Source: Capnocytophaga sp.
GTDB lineage: Bacteria; Bacteroidota; Bacteroidia; Flavobacteriales; Flavobacteriaceae
Length of the DNA: 64,000 bases
Reading direction: 5' to 3'
NCBI GenBank assembly: GCA_030530525.1
Contig: JAUMUT010000002.1
Location: 62,001 to 126,000, forward strand
Positions within the stretch are counted from its first letter, which is position 1; each line of letters opens with the position of its first letter. The translations under genes and the position numbers were made by a program. Shown here piece by piece: positions 25,455 through 33,560 of the stretch. Under the pieces are notes generated by a model, which was not told where the DNA came from, did not search any database, and was given only the letters and a program-made list of their open reading frames with translations.

Positions 25455-26960
25455 ATGAAAAGATTTTTATATTTTCCGATATTTCTTTTTGTTTTTGCTT
25501 GCAGTAAAGAAGATTTTTCTGAGAAGCAAAATGAAGCAAAATTGGAAAAAAGCCAAGCAGAAGCGGAGAAAAATGATTCGTATTACCAAGTAAAAGATTT
25601 TATTTGGAAAAAGATGAATTCTTATTATCTTTGGCAAGAAAATATGCCTAATTTGGCGGATAATCGCTTTGAAAGTACATTGCTTAATACGAATGCAACC
25701 AGTAAAAGCTATGTAGATTTTTTAAAACAATACGCTGACCCCAAAGCGTTTTTTAATTCCCTTATATATAACCCCACCAGCCCTTACGGAGATAGATTTA
25801 GCTATATAACAGATGATTATACAACGTTAGAGAATACATTTCAAGGAGTTTCGGCAAGTACAGGGATAAATTTAAGTTTTGCTATTGTAGGAACTTCTAG
25901 AAATAGAGTGGCGGGCATTGTAAATTATGTAATTCCTGGTACAGATGCCGAGCAAAAAGGCATAAAACGAGGAGATATTTTCTTAAAAGTAAATGGAGAA
26001 TTTCTCACGCCGTTCAACTATCAAAACTTGGTATATTCTACCGCTTCGGCACTTACTCTTTCCCTTTATGAAAATACTAGCGAGGGATTAGTGTTTTCCA
26101 AAGATGTGGTAGTTGCTCAGCAAGAAGTACAACAAAATCCTATCTTTATTCATAAAGTAATAGAACAAGGAGGAAAAAAAATAGGTTATTTAATGTATAA
26201 TTCATTCATTATCAATTATGATGACGAACTAAACCGAGTGTTTTTAGAGTTTAAAAACGCAAATATTGACGAATTAATACTTGATCTTCGTTATAATAGT
26301 GGAGGATATGTCCTCTCTGCTACTCGTTTGGCAAGTATGATTTCTGGCGTATCTAGCAATAAAGTTTTTATAAAACAGCAAACCAACCCAAAATTGGCAA
26401 AAGTATGGACAACACTTACCTATTTTACACAAACAGTAAATACAGGGTATATTAATACTTTAAATTTTTCAAACTTAAATAAAAAATTATACGTAATTAC
26501 CTCTAACAGAACAGCTTCTGCATCAGAATTGATAATCAACAACCTAAGACCTTATATGGATGTTGTTCAAATAGGAGATACTACCGTTGGGAAAAATTTG
26601 GCTTCTATAACTATTTATGATAGTAATAGTGGCGAGAAAAAAGATATAAACACCAGCCACAAATGGGCAATACAACCTATTGTTAGCCGTTCTGCCAATG
26701 CGAATGATTTTGGAGATTATCAAACAGGGTTAGTGCCAAATTATACATTAAAAGAAAATGTAGCGAATTTGGGAGTTCTTGGCGAACTTTCCGATCCACT
26801 TTTAGCAAAAACAATAGAAGTAATTACAGGAGAAACGTTAAATACAGCAACAGCTAAGCGTAGTTTTGTTCCAAAATTAGAATCGCAATATTTGGACAAT
26901 TCGGATAGCCGTTCGCCTTTGTATCATAAAATGTTATTAGATAATTTAGAAACTAAATAA
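25455..26960 (+). CDS. S41 family (C-terminal-processing type) peptidase lipoprotein
   Basis: 501 residues. The lipobox is FVFAC with Cys16; the following S-K-E-D-F fits the Capnocytophaga surface-export signal, so a surface location is predicted. A PDZ-like domain lies around 125-210 (PGTDAEQKGIKRGDIFLKVNG). The S41 core has LDLRYNSGGY, the catalytic serine S355 in NRTASASELI and the lysine K380 in TTVGKN, 25 residues later as in Prc/CtpA. The substrate is unknown; an outer-surface protease is the inference. menB begins 6 bases downstream, which implies co-transcription without an obvious functional link. Confidence 0.88.
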   Translation: MKRFLYFPIFLFVFACSKEDFSEKQNEAKLEKSQAEAEKNDSYYQVKDFIWKKMNSYYLWQENMPNLADNRFESTLLNTNATSKSYVDFLKQYADPKAFFNSLIYNPTSPYGDRFSYITDDYTTLENTFQGVSASTGINLSFAIVGTSRNRVAGIVNYVIPGTDAEQKGIKRGDIFLKVNGEFLTPFNYQNLVYSTASALTLSLYENTSEGLVFSKDVVVAQQEVQQNPIFIHKVIEQGGKKIGYLMYNSFIINYDDELNRVFLEFKNANIDELILDLRYNSGGYVLSATRLASMISGVSSNKVFIKQQTNPKLAKVWTTLTYFTQTVNTGYINTLNFSNLNKKLYVITSNRTASASELIINNLRPYMDVVQIGDTTVGKNLASITIYDSNSGEKKDINTSHKWAIQPIVSRSANANDFGDYQTGLVPNYTLKENVANLGVLGELSDPLLAKTIEVITGETLNTATAKRSFVPKLESQYLDNSDSRSPLYHKMLLDNLETK

Positions 26961-26966
26961 TTGTAA

Positions 26967-27809
26967 ATGAAGGAAATAAATTGGAAAACAGCGAAAGAAT
27001 ATACCGATATTACCTACAAAAAATGTGATGGTGTAGCGCGTATAGCTTTCAATCGGCCAGAGGTGAGAAACGCTTTTCGTCCGCAAACCACAGCCGAACT
27101 TATTGACGCACTGCGAGATGCCACCGAAGACACTTCCATAGGTTGTGTGCTTATTTCAGCCGAAGGACCTTCGCCCAAAGATGGCATTTGGTCTTTTTGT
27201 AGCGGAGGCGACCAACGCGTACGAGGCAAACAAGGTTATGTAGGAGAAGATGGTGCGCATAGGTTGAATATACTTGAAGCTCAGCGACTTATACGTTTTA
27301 TGCCCAAAGTAGTTATTGCCGTAGTACCAGGCTGGGCAGTAGGAGGAGGGCATAGCCTTCACGTAGTTTGTGATATGACGCTGGCAAGTAAAGAGCACGC
27401 TATTTTTAAACAAACAGATACCGATGTAGCAAGTTTTGACGCTGGTTATGGCTCGGCTTATTTGGCAAAAATGGTAGGGCAGAAAAAAGCTCGTGAAATT
27501 TTCTTTTTAGGAAGAAATTATTCCGCACAAGAAGCCTTTGAAATGGGAATGGTCAATGCCGTTATTCCTCACGAAGAGTTGGAAACTACCGCTTATGAAT
27601 GGGCGCAAGAGATTTTAAGAAAATCACCAACGGCTATAAAAATGGCTAAATATGCAATGAACCTCACCGATGACGGAATGGTAGGACAACAAATATTTGC
27701 AGGAGAAGCTACTCGTTTGGCATATATGACCGAAGAAGCCAAAGAAGGAAGAGACGCTTTCTTGGAAAAACGAAAGCCAAATTTTGAAAAAAAATGGATT
27801 CCAAATTAA
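26967..27809 (+). CDS. menB: 1,4-dihydroxy-2-naphthoyl-CoA synthase
   Basis: 280 residues of the crotonase fold, closing the second ring of menaquinone from o-succinylbenzoyl-CoA. Key segments are FCSGGDQRVRG (oxyanion and substrate loop), VPGWAVGGGHSLHVVCD and SFDAGYGSAYLAKMVGQKKAREIFFLGR. The residue aligning with the bicarbonate-site glycine of the E. coli enzyme is Asp151 (QTDTDVASFD), as in the mycobacterial enzyme. This is the type II, bicarbonate-independent pattern. Menaquinone is the electron carrier that the Nqr and Nrf systems in this window would use. Confidence 0.96.
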   Translation: MKEINWKTAKEYTDITYKKCDGVARIAFNRPEVRNAFRPQTTAELIDALRDATEDTSIGCVLISAEGPSPKDGIWSFCSGGDQRVRGKQGYVGEDGAHRLNILEAQRLIRFMPKVVIAVVPGWAVGGGHSLHVVCDMTLASKEHAIFKQTDTDVASFDAGYGSAYLAKMVGQKKAREIFFLGRNYSAQEAFEMGMVNAVIPHEELETTAYEWAQEILRKSPTAIKMAKYAMNLTDDGMVGQQIFAGEATRLAYMTEEAKEGRDAFLEKRKPNFEKKWIPN

Positions 27810-27816
27810 TAAAAAT

Positions 27817-27850
27817 AAAAAGTTTGGGCTATTGTAGCTCAAACTTTTTG
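27817..27850 (+). terminator. Intrinsic terminator after menB
   Basis: A 14-bp stem AAAAAGTTTGGGCT / AGCTCAAACTTTTT (one G-U) has a 5-base loop. Confidence 0.85.
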
Positions 27851-27877
27851 TTTAAAATAAGTAAAAATGAAAATTAT

Positions 27878-28288
27878 TTATAATTCAAAATATAGAATTT
27901 CTTTTTTATTTTTATCGAATAAAGTTAATGTTTTTTCTGAAAGCTCAAAAGAAACTACTTTTTCTAATAAAGATGTATATTTGTCTTCAATATTCATAAA
28001 TTCAGGCTCACAGAACATTAATGTAGAATAAACGTCTGGAAATGAGATGTTTTCGCCCATTATTTGAAAGCCTCCACCTATTCGGTTACAACCAGCAAAA
28101 CCAGAAAATTGTCCTTCTTTTTGATTTATTTCTAAGGTAATGGCCTCTGAAACGGAAATATTTTGGTTTTCTATTTTTACTAATTTCCATTTTTTGCTAA
28201 GGTCTTTTTCTTCTGTTTTTTGGTTTTTCATAGTAGAACAATTTACAGATAGGATGCTGATAATCAATAAAATAAAAAATCTTTTCAT
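27878..28288 (-). CDS. META/HslJ-domain lipoprotein
   Basis: 136 residues from ATG 28288 (MKRFFILLIISILSVNC). Cys17 closes the lipobox; the next residues (STMKNQK) do not fit the surface-export signal. The single META domain shows the typical order: WKLVKIENQ, ITLEINQKEGQFSGFAGCNRIGGGF, STLMFCEPEFMNIEDKY and a final YFEL strand. META/HslJ proteins are linked to envelope stress and heat resistance in other bacteria; the role here is unknown. It converges on menB and is monocistronic. Confidence 0.82.
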   Translation of the reverse strand: MKRFFILLIISILSVNCSTMKNQKTEEKDLSKKWKLVKIENQNISVSEAITLEINQKEGQFSGFAGCNRIGGGFQIMGENISFPDVYSTLMFCEPEFMNIEDKYTSLLEKVVSFELSEKTLTLFDKNKKEILYFEL

Positions 28289-28429
28289 ATAAAATAATTT
28301 TTGGTTTTCATTATCTATCAAAATATGTACCAAAAAGCAAAAAAATAAAAATAAATTATTAATTAACTTTTATTTGGTTTTGATGAAAATATTTAACATA
28401 TTTTGTTTTAAAAAGTCAAAATAAATTCT

Positions 28430-28437
28430 TACATTTG
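28430..28437 (+). promoter_or_regulatory. -7 box (TACATTTG) for the PAS gene
   Basis: TACATTTG lies 20 bases before the ATG. Confidence 0.62.
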
Positions 28438-28456
28438 CACCAAAATATAAATACCT

Positions 28457-29038
28457 ATGGATATACTAAGTTTTGAAGATATTTCAAAAATATCTTTTTC
28501 AGATAAAGTGAATGAAATATTTAACGAAATATCTGAGAATACTATTGAGAATATTGATTTTGACAGCAAACTTTTGGTTCAAACAGATTTAGACGGCGTT
28601 ATTCAATATGCTAATGAAACGTTTAAAGGTTACTTCGGCAAAGAAAAAGATTCGGTTATAGGAAAACCAATTCATCTTTTTGACCATCCATCTGTACCAA
28701 AATCTGTATTGCGTCATATTCAAGAACAGGTTAATTTAGACGATGATACTAACGCTGTTTTTATTAATAAAACATTAGATAATACTTTTATAATATCTTA
28801 TGCAGAAGTAGATGTTATAAAAGACCGACACGGAGACCATATTCATATTTACACCCGAAGAATACCTATTGTCAATGATAATATTTTTGAGGTAATAATT
28901 CCTTTTTATAAATTTTTACTAAAAAAAGAGGAAGAACAAGGGGTAGAAGCAGCGTATGAATATATAGATAAATTCATAGAGCGTAACGGATTTAAAGATT
29001 TTAACGCTTTGATGGATTATATAGCATTTAGAAAATAG
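28457..29038 (+). CDS. Single PAS-domain protein
   Basis: 193 residues. A PAS fold occupies about 38-140 (VQTDLDGVIQYANETFKGYFGKEKDSVIGKP, then HPSVPKSVLRHI), similar to aerotaxis-type PAS domains. The C-terminal 50 residues are helical and charged (FLLKKEEEQGVEAAYEYIDKFI). No kinase, cyclase, HTH or membrane segment is present, so it is a stand-alone sensor or adaptor. Which ligand it binds (flavin, heme or none) cannot be told. Monocistronic. Confidence 0.78.
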   Translation: MDILSFEDISKISFSDKVNEIFNEISENTIENIDFDSKLLVQTDLDGVIQYANETFKGYFGKEKDSVIGKPIHLFDHPSVPKSVLRHIQEQVNLDDDTNAVFINKTLDNTFIISYAEVDVIKDRHGDHIHIYTRRIPIVNDNIFEVIIPFYKFLLKKEEEQGVEAAYEYIDKFIERNGFKDFNALMDYIAFRK

Positions 29039-29064
29039 TCTTATAATTGTTTAGTTTTTTCACG

Positions 29065-29096
29065 AAAATCTGAGATACGTAAGTACTCAGATTTTT
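29065..29096 (+). terminator. Intrinsic terminator after the PAS gene
   Basis: A 10-bp stem AAAATCTGAG / CTCAGATTTT has an 11-base loop and T-rich tail. Confidence 0.82.
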
Positions 29097-29141
29097 ATTT
29101 TTTTAAGAAGATGAAAAAGCTAAAAATATTTTTCAAAAAAA

Positions 29142-29172
29142 TTTGTGTTTTAAATAAATTTTCGTAATTTTG
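29142..29172 (+). promoter_or_regulatory. Promoter of rplU-rpmA
   Basis: TTTG at 29142-29145, a 19-base spacer and TAATTTTG at 29165-29172 lie 30 bases before the ATG at 29203. Confidence 0.78.
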
Positions 29173-29202
29173 CGCCCAATTAATTCGTTAAAATACACAA
29201 TT

Positions 29203-29817
29203 ATGTATGCAATCGTAGAGATGGCAGGGCAGCAATTTAAAGTTGCAAAAGACCAAAAAGTATTTGTTCATCGTTTAGATTCTAATGAAGGAGAATCTGT
29301 TGTTTTTGACAATGTTCTTCTTATTGATGATAACGGAAACATTACCATTGGCGCCCCAGCTATAGAAGGTGCTTCTGTACAAGCCAAAGTGTTAAGACAC
29401 TTAAAAGGAGACAAAGTAATCGTTTTTAAGAAAAAAAGAAGAAAAGGTTACAAAGTAAAAAATGGTCATAGACAATGCTTTACAGAAATTTTGGTAGAAG
29501 AAATTTTGGCTTCTGGTGGTAAAAAAGCAGAGAAAAAAGAAAAATCTACTAAAAAAGCAAAAGGAGATGATTTGAAAATTGTAGAAGGTATCGGGCCAAA
29601 AGCAGCAGAAGCATTAGTAAATGCAGGTGTAGATACTTTTGAAAAATTATCAAAAAAATCAGCAGAAGAAATAAGAAATATCCTTACTACTGCTAGTTCT
29701 ACATTAGCTCATTTAGACCCTACTACTTGGGCGCAACAAGCAGATTTGGCAGCAAAAGGTAAATGGGACGAACTTAAAAAATGGCAAGACGAGCTTATTG
29801 GCGGTGTTGCAAGATAA
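29203..29817 (+). CDS. rplU: 50S ribosomal protein L21 with C-terminal helix-hairpin-helix extension
   Basis: 204 residues from ATG 29203, about twice the usual L21 length. Residues 1-103 are a normal L21 (YAIVEMAGQQFKV to QCFTEILVEEI). A Lys/Glu-rich linker (107-121) follows, then a helix-hairpin-helix-like domain from about 124 (LKIVEGIGPKAAEALVNAGV) and a helical tail with three tryptophans. Such extended L21 proteins are, as far as I know, annotated in other flavobacteria. What the extra domain contacts, rRNA or another protein, is unknown. rpmA follows 47 bases later. Confidence 0.93.
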   Translation: MYAIVEMAGQQFKVAKDQKVFVHRLDSNEGESVVFDNVLLIDDNGNITIGAPAIEGASVQAKVLRHLKGDKVIVFKKKRRKGYKVKNGHRQCFTEILVEEILASGGKKAEKKEKSTKKAKGDDLKIVEGIGPKAAEALVNAGVDTFEKLSKKSAEEIRNILTTASSTLAHLDPTTWAQQADLAAKGKWDELKKWQDELIGGVAR

Positions 29818-29864
29818 TTAAATTAATGTTAAACATCTGATTATCAGATAAAAATTAAAAAGAA

Positions 29865-30125
29865 ATGGCTCACAAGAAAGGTGTCGGTAGTTCTAAGAAC
29901 GGAAGAGAATCAGAATCAAAGCGACTTGGCGTGAAAATATTCGGCGGACAAGTAGCTATCGCTGGAAATATCCTTGTTAGACAACGAGGAACAGTACATA
30001 TCGCTGGTGAGAATGTATATATGGGTAAAGACCATACATTACACGCTGCTATTGATGGTATTGTAAAATTCCAAAAGAAAAAAAATAACAAGTCTTACGT
30101 TTCAATTATTCCTATTGAGGCGTAG
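29865..30125 (+). CDS. rpmA: 50S ribosomal protein L27
   Basis: 86 residues. The N-terminus [21 protein letters not shown] reaches toward the peptidyl-transferase centre in the ribosome. The body has [20 protein letters not shown]. It pairs with rplU in the usual order. No cleavable N-terminal extension of the Firmicutes type is present. Confidence 0.97.
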   Translation: MAHKKGVGSSKNGRESESKRLGVKIFGGQVAIAGNILVRQRGTVHIAGENVYMGKDHTLHAAIDGIVKFQKKKNNKSYVSIIPIEA

Positions 30126-30144
30126 TGTATTAATTTTAAACATT

Positions 30145-30180
30145 AAAAGAAAGACAGCGTAAATAGCTGTCTTCTTTTGT
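30145..30180 (+). terminator. Intrinsic terminator after rpmA
   Basis: The stem AAGACAGC / GCTGTCTT has a 7-base loop and is followed by CTTTTGTTTT. Confidence 0.75.
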
Positions 30181-30194
30181 TTTATGCTGAAATA

Positions 30195-30848
30195 ATGGAA
30201 TTAGTCAGAGAAAAATTAGTACTCCCTGATGGAGGAAAAAAATTATTATTACACTCGTGTTGTGCGCCTTGTGCAGGGGAAGTGATGGAAGCGATAATGG
30301 CTTCGGATATTGAATTTTCTGTGTTTTTTTATAATCCGAATATTCATCCTAAAAAAGAATATGAAATACGAAAAGAAGAAAATATTCGCTTTGCAGAAAA
30401 ATTAAATATTCCTATTATTGATGCCGATTATGATACGGATAATTGGTATGAAAGAGCAAAAGGAATGGAATATGAACCAGAGAGAGGAAAACGCTGTACA
30501 ATGTGCTTTGATATGCGTTTTGAGCGCACGGCTTTATACGCATTTGAAAATGGTTTTGATACGATTTCAAGTTCCTTAGGCATTTCTCGTTGGAAAAATT
30601 TTGACCAAATAAACAATTGTGGTTTGCGTGCGGTAGAACCTTATGAAGGTATTTCTTATTGGACATTCAATTGGAGAAAAAAAGGAGGTTCTGCAAGAAT
30701 GTTAGAAATCAGTAAGCGAGAGCGATTTTATATGCAAGAATATTGTGGATGCGCATATTCTTTGCGAGATACCAACCAATGGCGACTTGCCAATGGGCGC
30801 GAGCGTATAAAAATAGGAGAGAAGTATTACGGAGATGATAATAAATAA
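30195..30848 (+). CDS. queH: Epoxyqueuosine reductase QueH
   Basis: 217 residues from ATG 30195. The motifs are [40 protein letters not shown] and [11 protein letters not shown], which supply the paired cysteines that bind the iron-sulfur and metal centres of the QueH (DUF208) family. QueH performs the last step of queuosine synthesis in tRNA and replaces QueG. It starts immediately after the rpmA terminator, so readthrough from the ribosomal unit or an internal promoter is possible. Confidence 0.93.
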   Translation: MELVREKLVLPDGGKKLLLHSCCAPCAGEVMEAIMASDIEFSVFFYNPNIHPKKEYEIRKEENIRFAEKLNIPIIDADYDTDNWYERAKGMEYEPERGKRCTMCFDMRFERTALYAFENGFDTISSSLGISRWKNFDQINNCGLRAVEPYEGISYWTFNWRKKGGSARMLEISKRERFYMQEYCGCAYSLRDTNQWRLANGRERIKIGEKYYGDDNK

Positions 30849-30852
30849 ATAA

Positions 30853-30887
30853 AAAAATCCAAATTATTAACTAATTTGGATTTTTAT
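30853..30887. terminator. Bidirectional intrinsic terminator
   Basis: The inverted repeat AAAATCCAAATTA / TAATTTGGATTTT lies between convergent queH and bioB. Confidence 0.85.
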
Positions 30888-30890
30888 TTT

Positions 30891-32006
30891 TTAGCATATT
30901 TCAGCTTCTTTTTTTAGAGCTTCTTTCTTTTTACGCTTGTATTCTTCATTACGCTCAATGGTATGTCCTGGTCTTGACCATTTTGGTTTTTCACCAAGAG
31001 AAGGGAATTGGGATTCTTCTGCTTCAACCGTAACAGGCTGAGGATGAGTTTCAAAAGGTTTTTGAGTACGCATACCAAGAGCTTCAAACATTTTCATATC
31101 TTCATTAATATCAGGGTTTGGCGTAGTGAGTAATTTATCTCCTGCAAAGATAGAATTTGCTCCTGCGAAGAAACACATTGCTTGTCCTTCACGGCTCATT
31201 TGAGTTCTACCAGCCGATAGCCTTACTTGTGTTTTAGGCATTACGATACGAGCGGTAGCTATCATTCTAACCATTTCCCAAATATCCACAGGTTTCAGTT
31301 CTTCCAAAGGCGTTCCTTCAATAGGCACAAGGGCATTGATAGGCACAGACTCTGGCTGAGGATAAAGCGTAGAGAGAGAAACAAGCATTTTTGCTCGGTC
31401 TTCAATAGATTCTCCCATTCCGATAATTCCTCCACTACAAACAGTAATATTCGTTTTTCTTACATTATCAATAGTTTGCAATCGGTCTTGATAGCTTCGT
31501 GTGGATACAATTTCTTTATAATAATCTTCGGAAGTATCCAAATTGTGGTTGTATGCATAAAGCCCCGCTTCGGAAAGCCTTTGCGCCTGGTTTTCTGTTA
31601 GCATTCCTAAGGTACAACAAACTTCCATATCTAGTTTATTGATGGTTCTCACCATTTCAAGAACGTCTTCAAACTCAGGACCATCTTTCACATTTCGCCA
31701 CGCAGCCCCCATACAAACGCGTGAGCTTCCTGCCGATTTCGCTCGTAAGGCTTGGGCTTTTACTTGCGAAATACTCATCATATCTTCCGCTTCTACTTTG
31801 GTTTGATAACGAGCAGATTGAGAGCAATAGCTACAATCTTCGGAACAACCTCCTGTTTTGATAGAAAGCAATGTAGAAACTTGTACGGTATTGGGGTCGT
31901 GATATTTACGATGTATCGTGGCGGCTTCATATAACAAATCCATAAAAGGTTTGTTGTAAATAGCAATTATTTCTTCTGTTGTCCAATTGTGTCGTAATTC
32001 ATTCAT
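30891..32006 (-). CDS. bioB: Biotin synthase
   Basis: 371 residues from ATG 32006 (MNELRHNWTTEEI). This radical-SAM enzyme inserts sulfur into dethiobiotin. The SAM-cluster cysteines are CSEDCSYC. The second-cluster ligands are in SSRVCMGAAW, EVCCTLGM and NITVCSGGIIGMGE, with the arginine in VRLSAGRTQMS. The C-terminus carries about 45 extra charged residues (KPKWSRPGHTIERNEEYKRK onward), as seen in some Bacteroidota BioB. No other bio gene is adjacent. Confidence 0.96.
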   Translation of the reverse strand: MNELRHNWTTEEIIAIYNKPFMDLLYEAATIHRKYHDPNTVQVSTLLSIKTGGCSEDCSYCSQSARYQTKVEAEDMMSISQVKAQALRAKSAGSSRVCMGAAWRNVKDGPEFEDVLEMVRTINKLDMEVCCTLGMLTENQAQRLSEAGLYAYNHNLDTSEDYYKEIVSTRSYQDRLQTIDNVRKTNITVCSGGIIGMGESIEDRAKMLVSLSTLYPQPESVPINALVPIEGTPLEELKPVDIWEMVRMIATARIVMPKTQVRLSAGRTQMSREGQAMCFFAGANSIFAGDKLLTTPNPDINEDMKMFEALGMRTQKPFETHPQPVTVEAEESQFPSLGEKPKWSRPGHTIERNEEYKRKKKEALKKEAEIC

Positions 32007-32030
32007 ATAATTTTGACTTTTTTGAAAGTG

Positions 32031-32038
32031 CAAAAATA
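32031..32038 (-). promoter_or_regulatory. -7 box (TATTTTTG) for bioB
   Basis: On the minus strand TATTTTTG lies 25 bases before the bioB ATG. It is back to back with the trp leader promoter. Confidence 0.6.
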
Positions 32039-32086
32039 CTATTTTATTATGAATTATGATACATAAAAAATAATTTTTTAGAAATA

Positions 32087-32118
32087 TTTGTTTTTTATAA
32101 AAAAAAGTTATAATTTTG
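32087..32118 (+). promoter_or_regulatory. Promoter of the trp leader
   Basis: TTTG at 32087-32090, a 20-base spacer and TAATTTTG at 32111-32118 match the pattern fully. The leader ATG is 21 bases after the box. Confidence 0.8.
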
Positions 32119-32139
32119 TCTCTATAAATTTATCAGAAA

Positions 32140-32199
32140 ATGAATACATTATATACAAATACTTGGTGGTGGGTACTCTTACAACAATATAAGCTGTAA
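32140..32199 (+). CDS. Trp leader peptide (three consecutive Trp codons)
   Basis: A 19-codon reading frame, ATG 32140 to TAA 32197-32199, has three adjacent TGG codons at 32164-32172 (codons 9-11). Trp is the rarest residue, and three in a row in a short frame after a good promoter and before trpB is the hallmark of a ribosome-stalling leader. When charged tRNA-Trp is scarce, ribosomes should stall here and let the antiterminator form. When it is plentiful they should reach the stop and favour the terminator. Confidence 0.88.
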   Translation: MNTLYTNTWWWVLLQQYKL

Positions 32200-32275
32200 G
32201 GGAAGCAGTGCTTTGTATATAATTCATAAAATACCAAAGTCCTGTCGCTACTTGCGGCAGGGCTTATTTTTTTGT
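32176..32275 (+). promoter_or_regulatory. Trp attenuator: pause hairpin, antiterminator and terminator
   Basis: Three RNA pairings can be drawn by eye. (1) 32176-32182 with 32196-32202, a 7-bp hairpin over the end of the leader frame (CTCTTAC / GTAAGGG). (2) 32205-32218 with 32231-32245, an antiterminator (CTTTG / CAAAG core plus flanking pairs, one bulge and one mismatch). (3) 32237-32248 with 32254-32265, a 12-bp stem with a 5-base loop and a run of seven T starting at 32267, an intrinsic terminator. Pairings 2 and 3 share bases 32237-32245 and are mutually exclusive. The terminator ends about 45 bases before trpB. Confidence 0.85.
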
Positions 32276-32321
32276 CTTTATTTTAAATTCTTCAATAATA
32301 AAATTAAAAAATTTTACTTCA

Positions 32322-33503
32322 ATGGAAAAATTTTCAGTAGATGCCAACGGATATTATGGCGATTTTGGAGGGGCTTTTATCCCTGATGAACTTAAACCTA
32401 ATTTGCAAGAATTAGAAGAAAATTACAAAAAAATTATCCATTCCGATGATTTTCAAAAACAATACCAACAACTTCTTAAAGATTTTGTGGGTAGAGAAAC
32501 GCCCTTATTTTATGCTGAAAATTTGAGTAAAAAATACCATACTCAGATTTTCTTAAAGCGAGAAGACCTTAACCATACAGGCGCACACAAGCTCAATAAC
32601 GCATTGGGGCAAGCTCTTTTAGCTAAAAAATTAGGTAAAAAACGAGTTATTGCCGAAACAGGAGCAGGGCAACACGGGGTGGCTACTGCAACAGCTTGCG
32701 CCTTATTGGGCTTAGAATGTGTTATTTATATGGGAGAATTGGATACCCAACGGCAGGCTCTCAATGTGGCGCGGATGAAAATGCTTGGGGCAAAGGTAGT
32801 TCCTGCTACTTCTGGTGGGAAAACCCTTACCGATGCCGTTAATGAAGCCTTTCAAAACTGGGTTGCCCATCCTGCCGATACGTATTTCCTTATAGGAAGT
32901 GCCGTAGGTCCGCATCCGTATCCAGATATTGTCTCTCATTTTCAGAGTGTTATATCCAAAGAAATAAAAAAACAATTAGAAGAAAAAATAGGAAAACCAA
33001 ATCCTGATTATGTAGTGGCTTGTGTTGGTGGAGGAAGCAATGCCGTAGGAGCATTTTATCATTTCTTAGATAATGAAAATGTAAAACTTATTGCAATTGA
33101 AGGCGGAGGACTTGGGGTAAATTCAGGCAAAACGGCAGCTACCACAGCTCTTGGTACAGTTGGGATATTGCACGGAAGTAAAAGCCTCGTAATGCAAACC
33201 GAAGACAAACAACTCATAGAGCCTTATAGTATTTCCCCAGGCTTGGATTATCCTGGTATTGGCCCTCTATTTGCTCATTTATTTTCGGTAGGAAGAGTAG
33301 AATTTCTTAATGCTACGGATGATGAAGCGATACAAGCTGCTTTGGAACTTTCTAAGGAAGAAGGAATTATCCCTGCGTTGGAGTCTTCTCACGCTTTGTC
33401 AATTTTGCATAAAAAAGATTTTTCTGAAAATGAAGTTGTAGTTATCAACGTAAGTGGAAGAGGAGATAAAGATATGGAAACCTATTTGAAATATATTAAT
33501 TAA
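32322..33503 (+). CDS. trpB: Tryptophan synthase beta subunit (solitary)
   Basis: 393 residues of the TrpB1 type. The PLP lysine is K90 in NHTGAHKLNNALG, the indole-site segment ETGAGQHGVATATACALLGL is intact, the PLP-phosphate loop is GGGSNAVG, and SRGD-like VSGRGDKDM ends the protein. It makes tryptophan from indole and serine. No trpA or other trp gene is beside it: bioB lies upstream on the other strand and a terminator follows directly. It could therefore salvage indole, or pair with a TrpA encoded elsewhere. Expression is predicted to be under the Trp attenuator just upstream. Confidence 0.97.
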   Translation: MEKFSVDANGYYGDFGGAFIPDELKPNLQELEENYKKIIHSDDFQKQYQQLLKDFVGRETPLFYAENLSKKYHTQIFLKREDLNHTGAHKLNNALGQALLAKKLGKKRVIAETGAGQHGVATATACALLGLECVIYMGELDTQRQALNVARMKMLGAKVVPATSGGKTLTDAVNEAFQNWVAHPADTYFLIGSAVGPHPYPDIVSHFQSVISKEIKKQLEEKIGKPNPDYVVACVGGGSNAVGAFYHFLDNENVKLIAIEGGGLGVNSGKTAATTALGTVGILHGSKSLVMQTEDKQLIEPYSISPGLDYPGIGPLFAHLFSVGRVEFLNATDDEAIQAALELSKEEGIIPALESSHALSILHKKDFSENEVVVINVSGRGDKDMETYLKYIN

Positions 33504-33522
33504 TTGATTCTTAATATTTTAT

Positions 33523-33558
33523 AAAAAAACAGATAGCCTTTTAACTATCTGTTTTTTT
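33523..33558. terminator. Bidirectional intrinsic terminator
   Basis: A 14-bp stem AAAAAAACAGATAG / CTATCTGTTTTTTT lies between convergent trpB and a lipoprotein gene. Confidence 0.88.
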
Positions 33559-33560
33559 AA

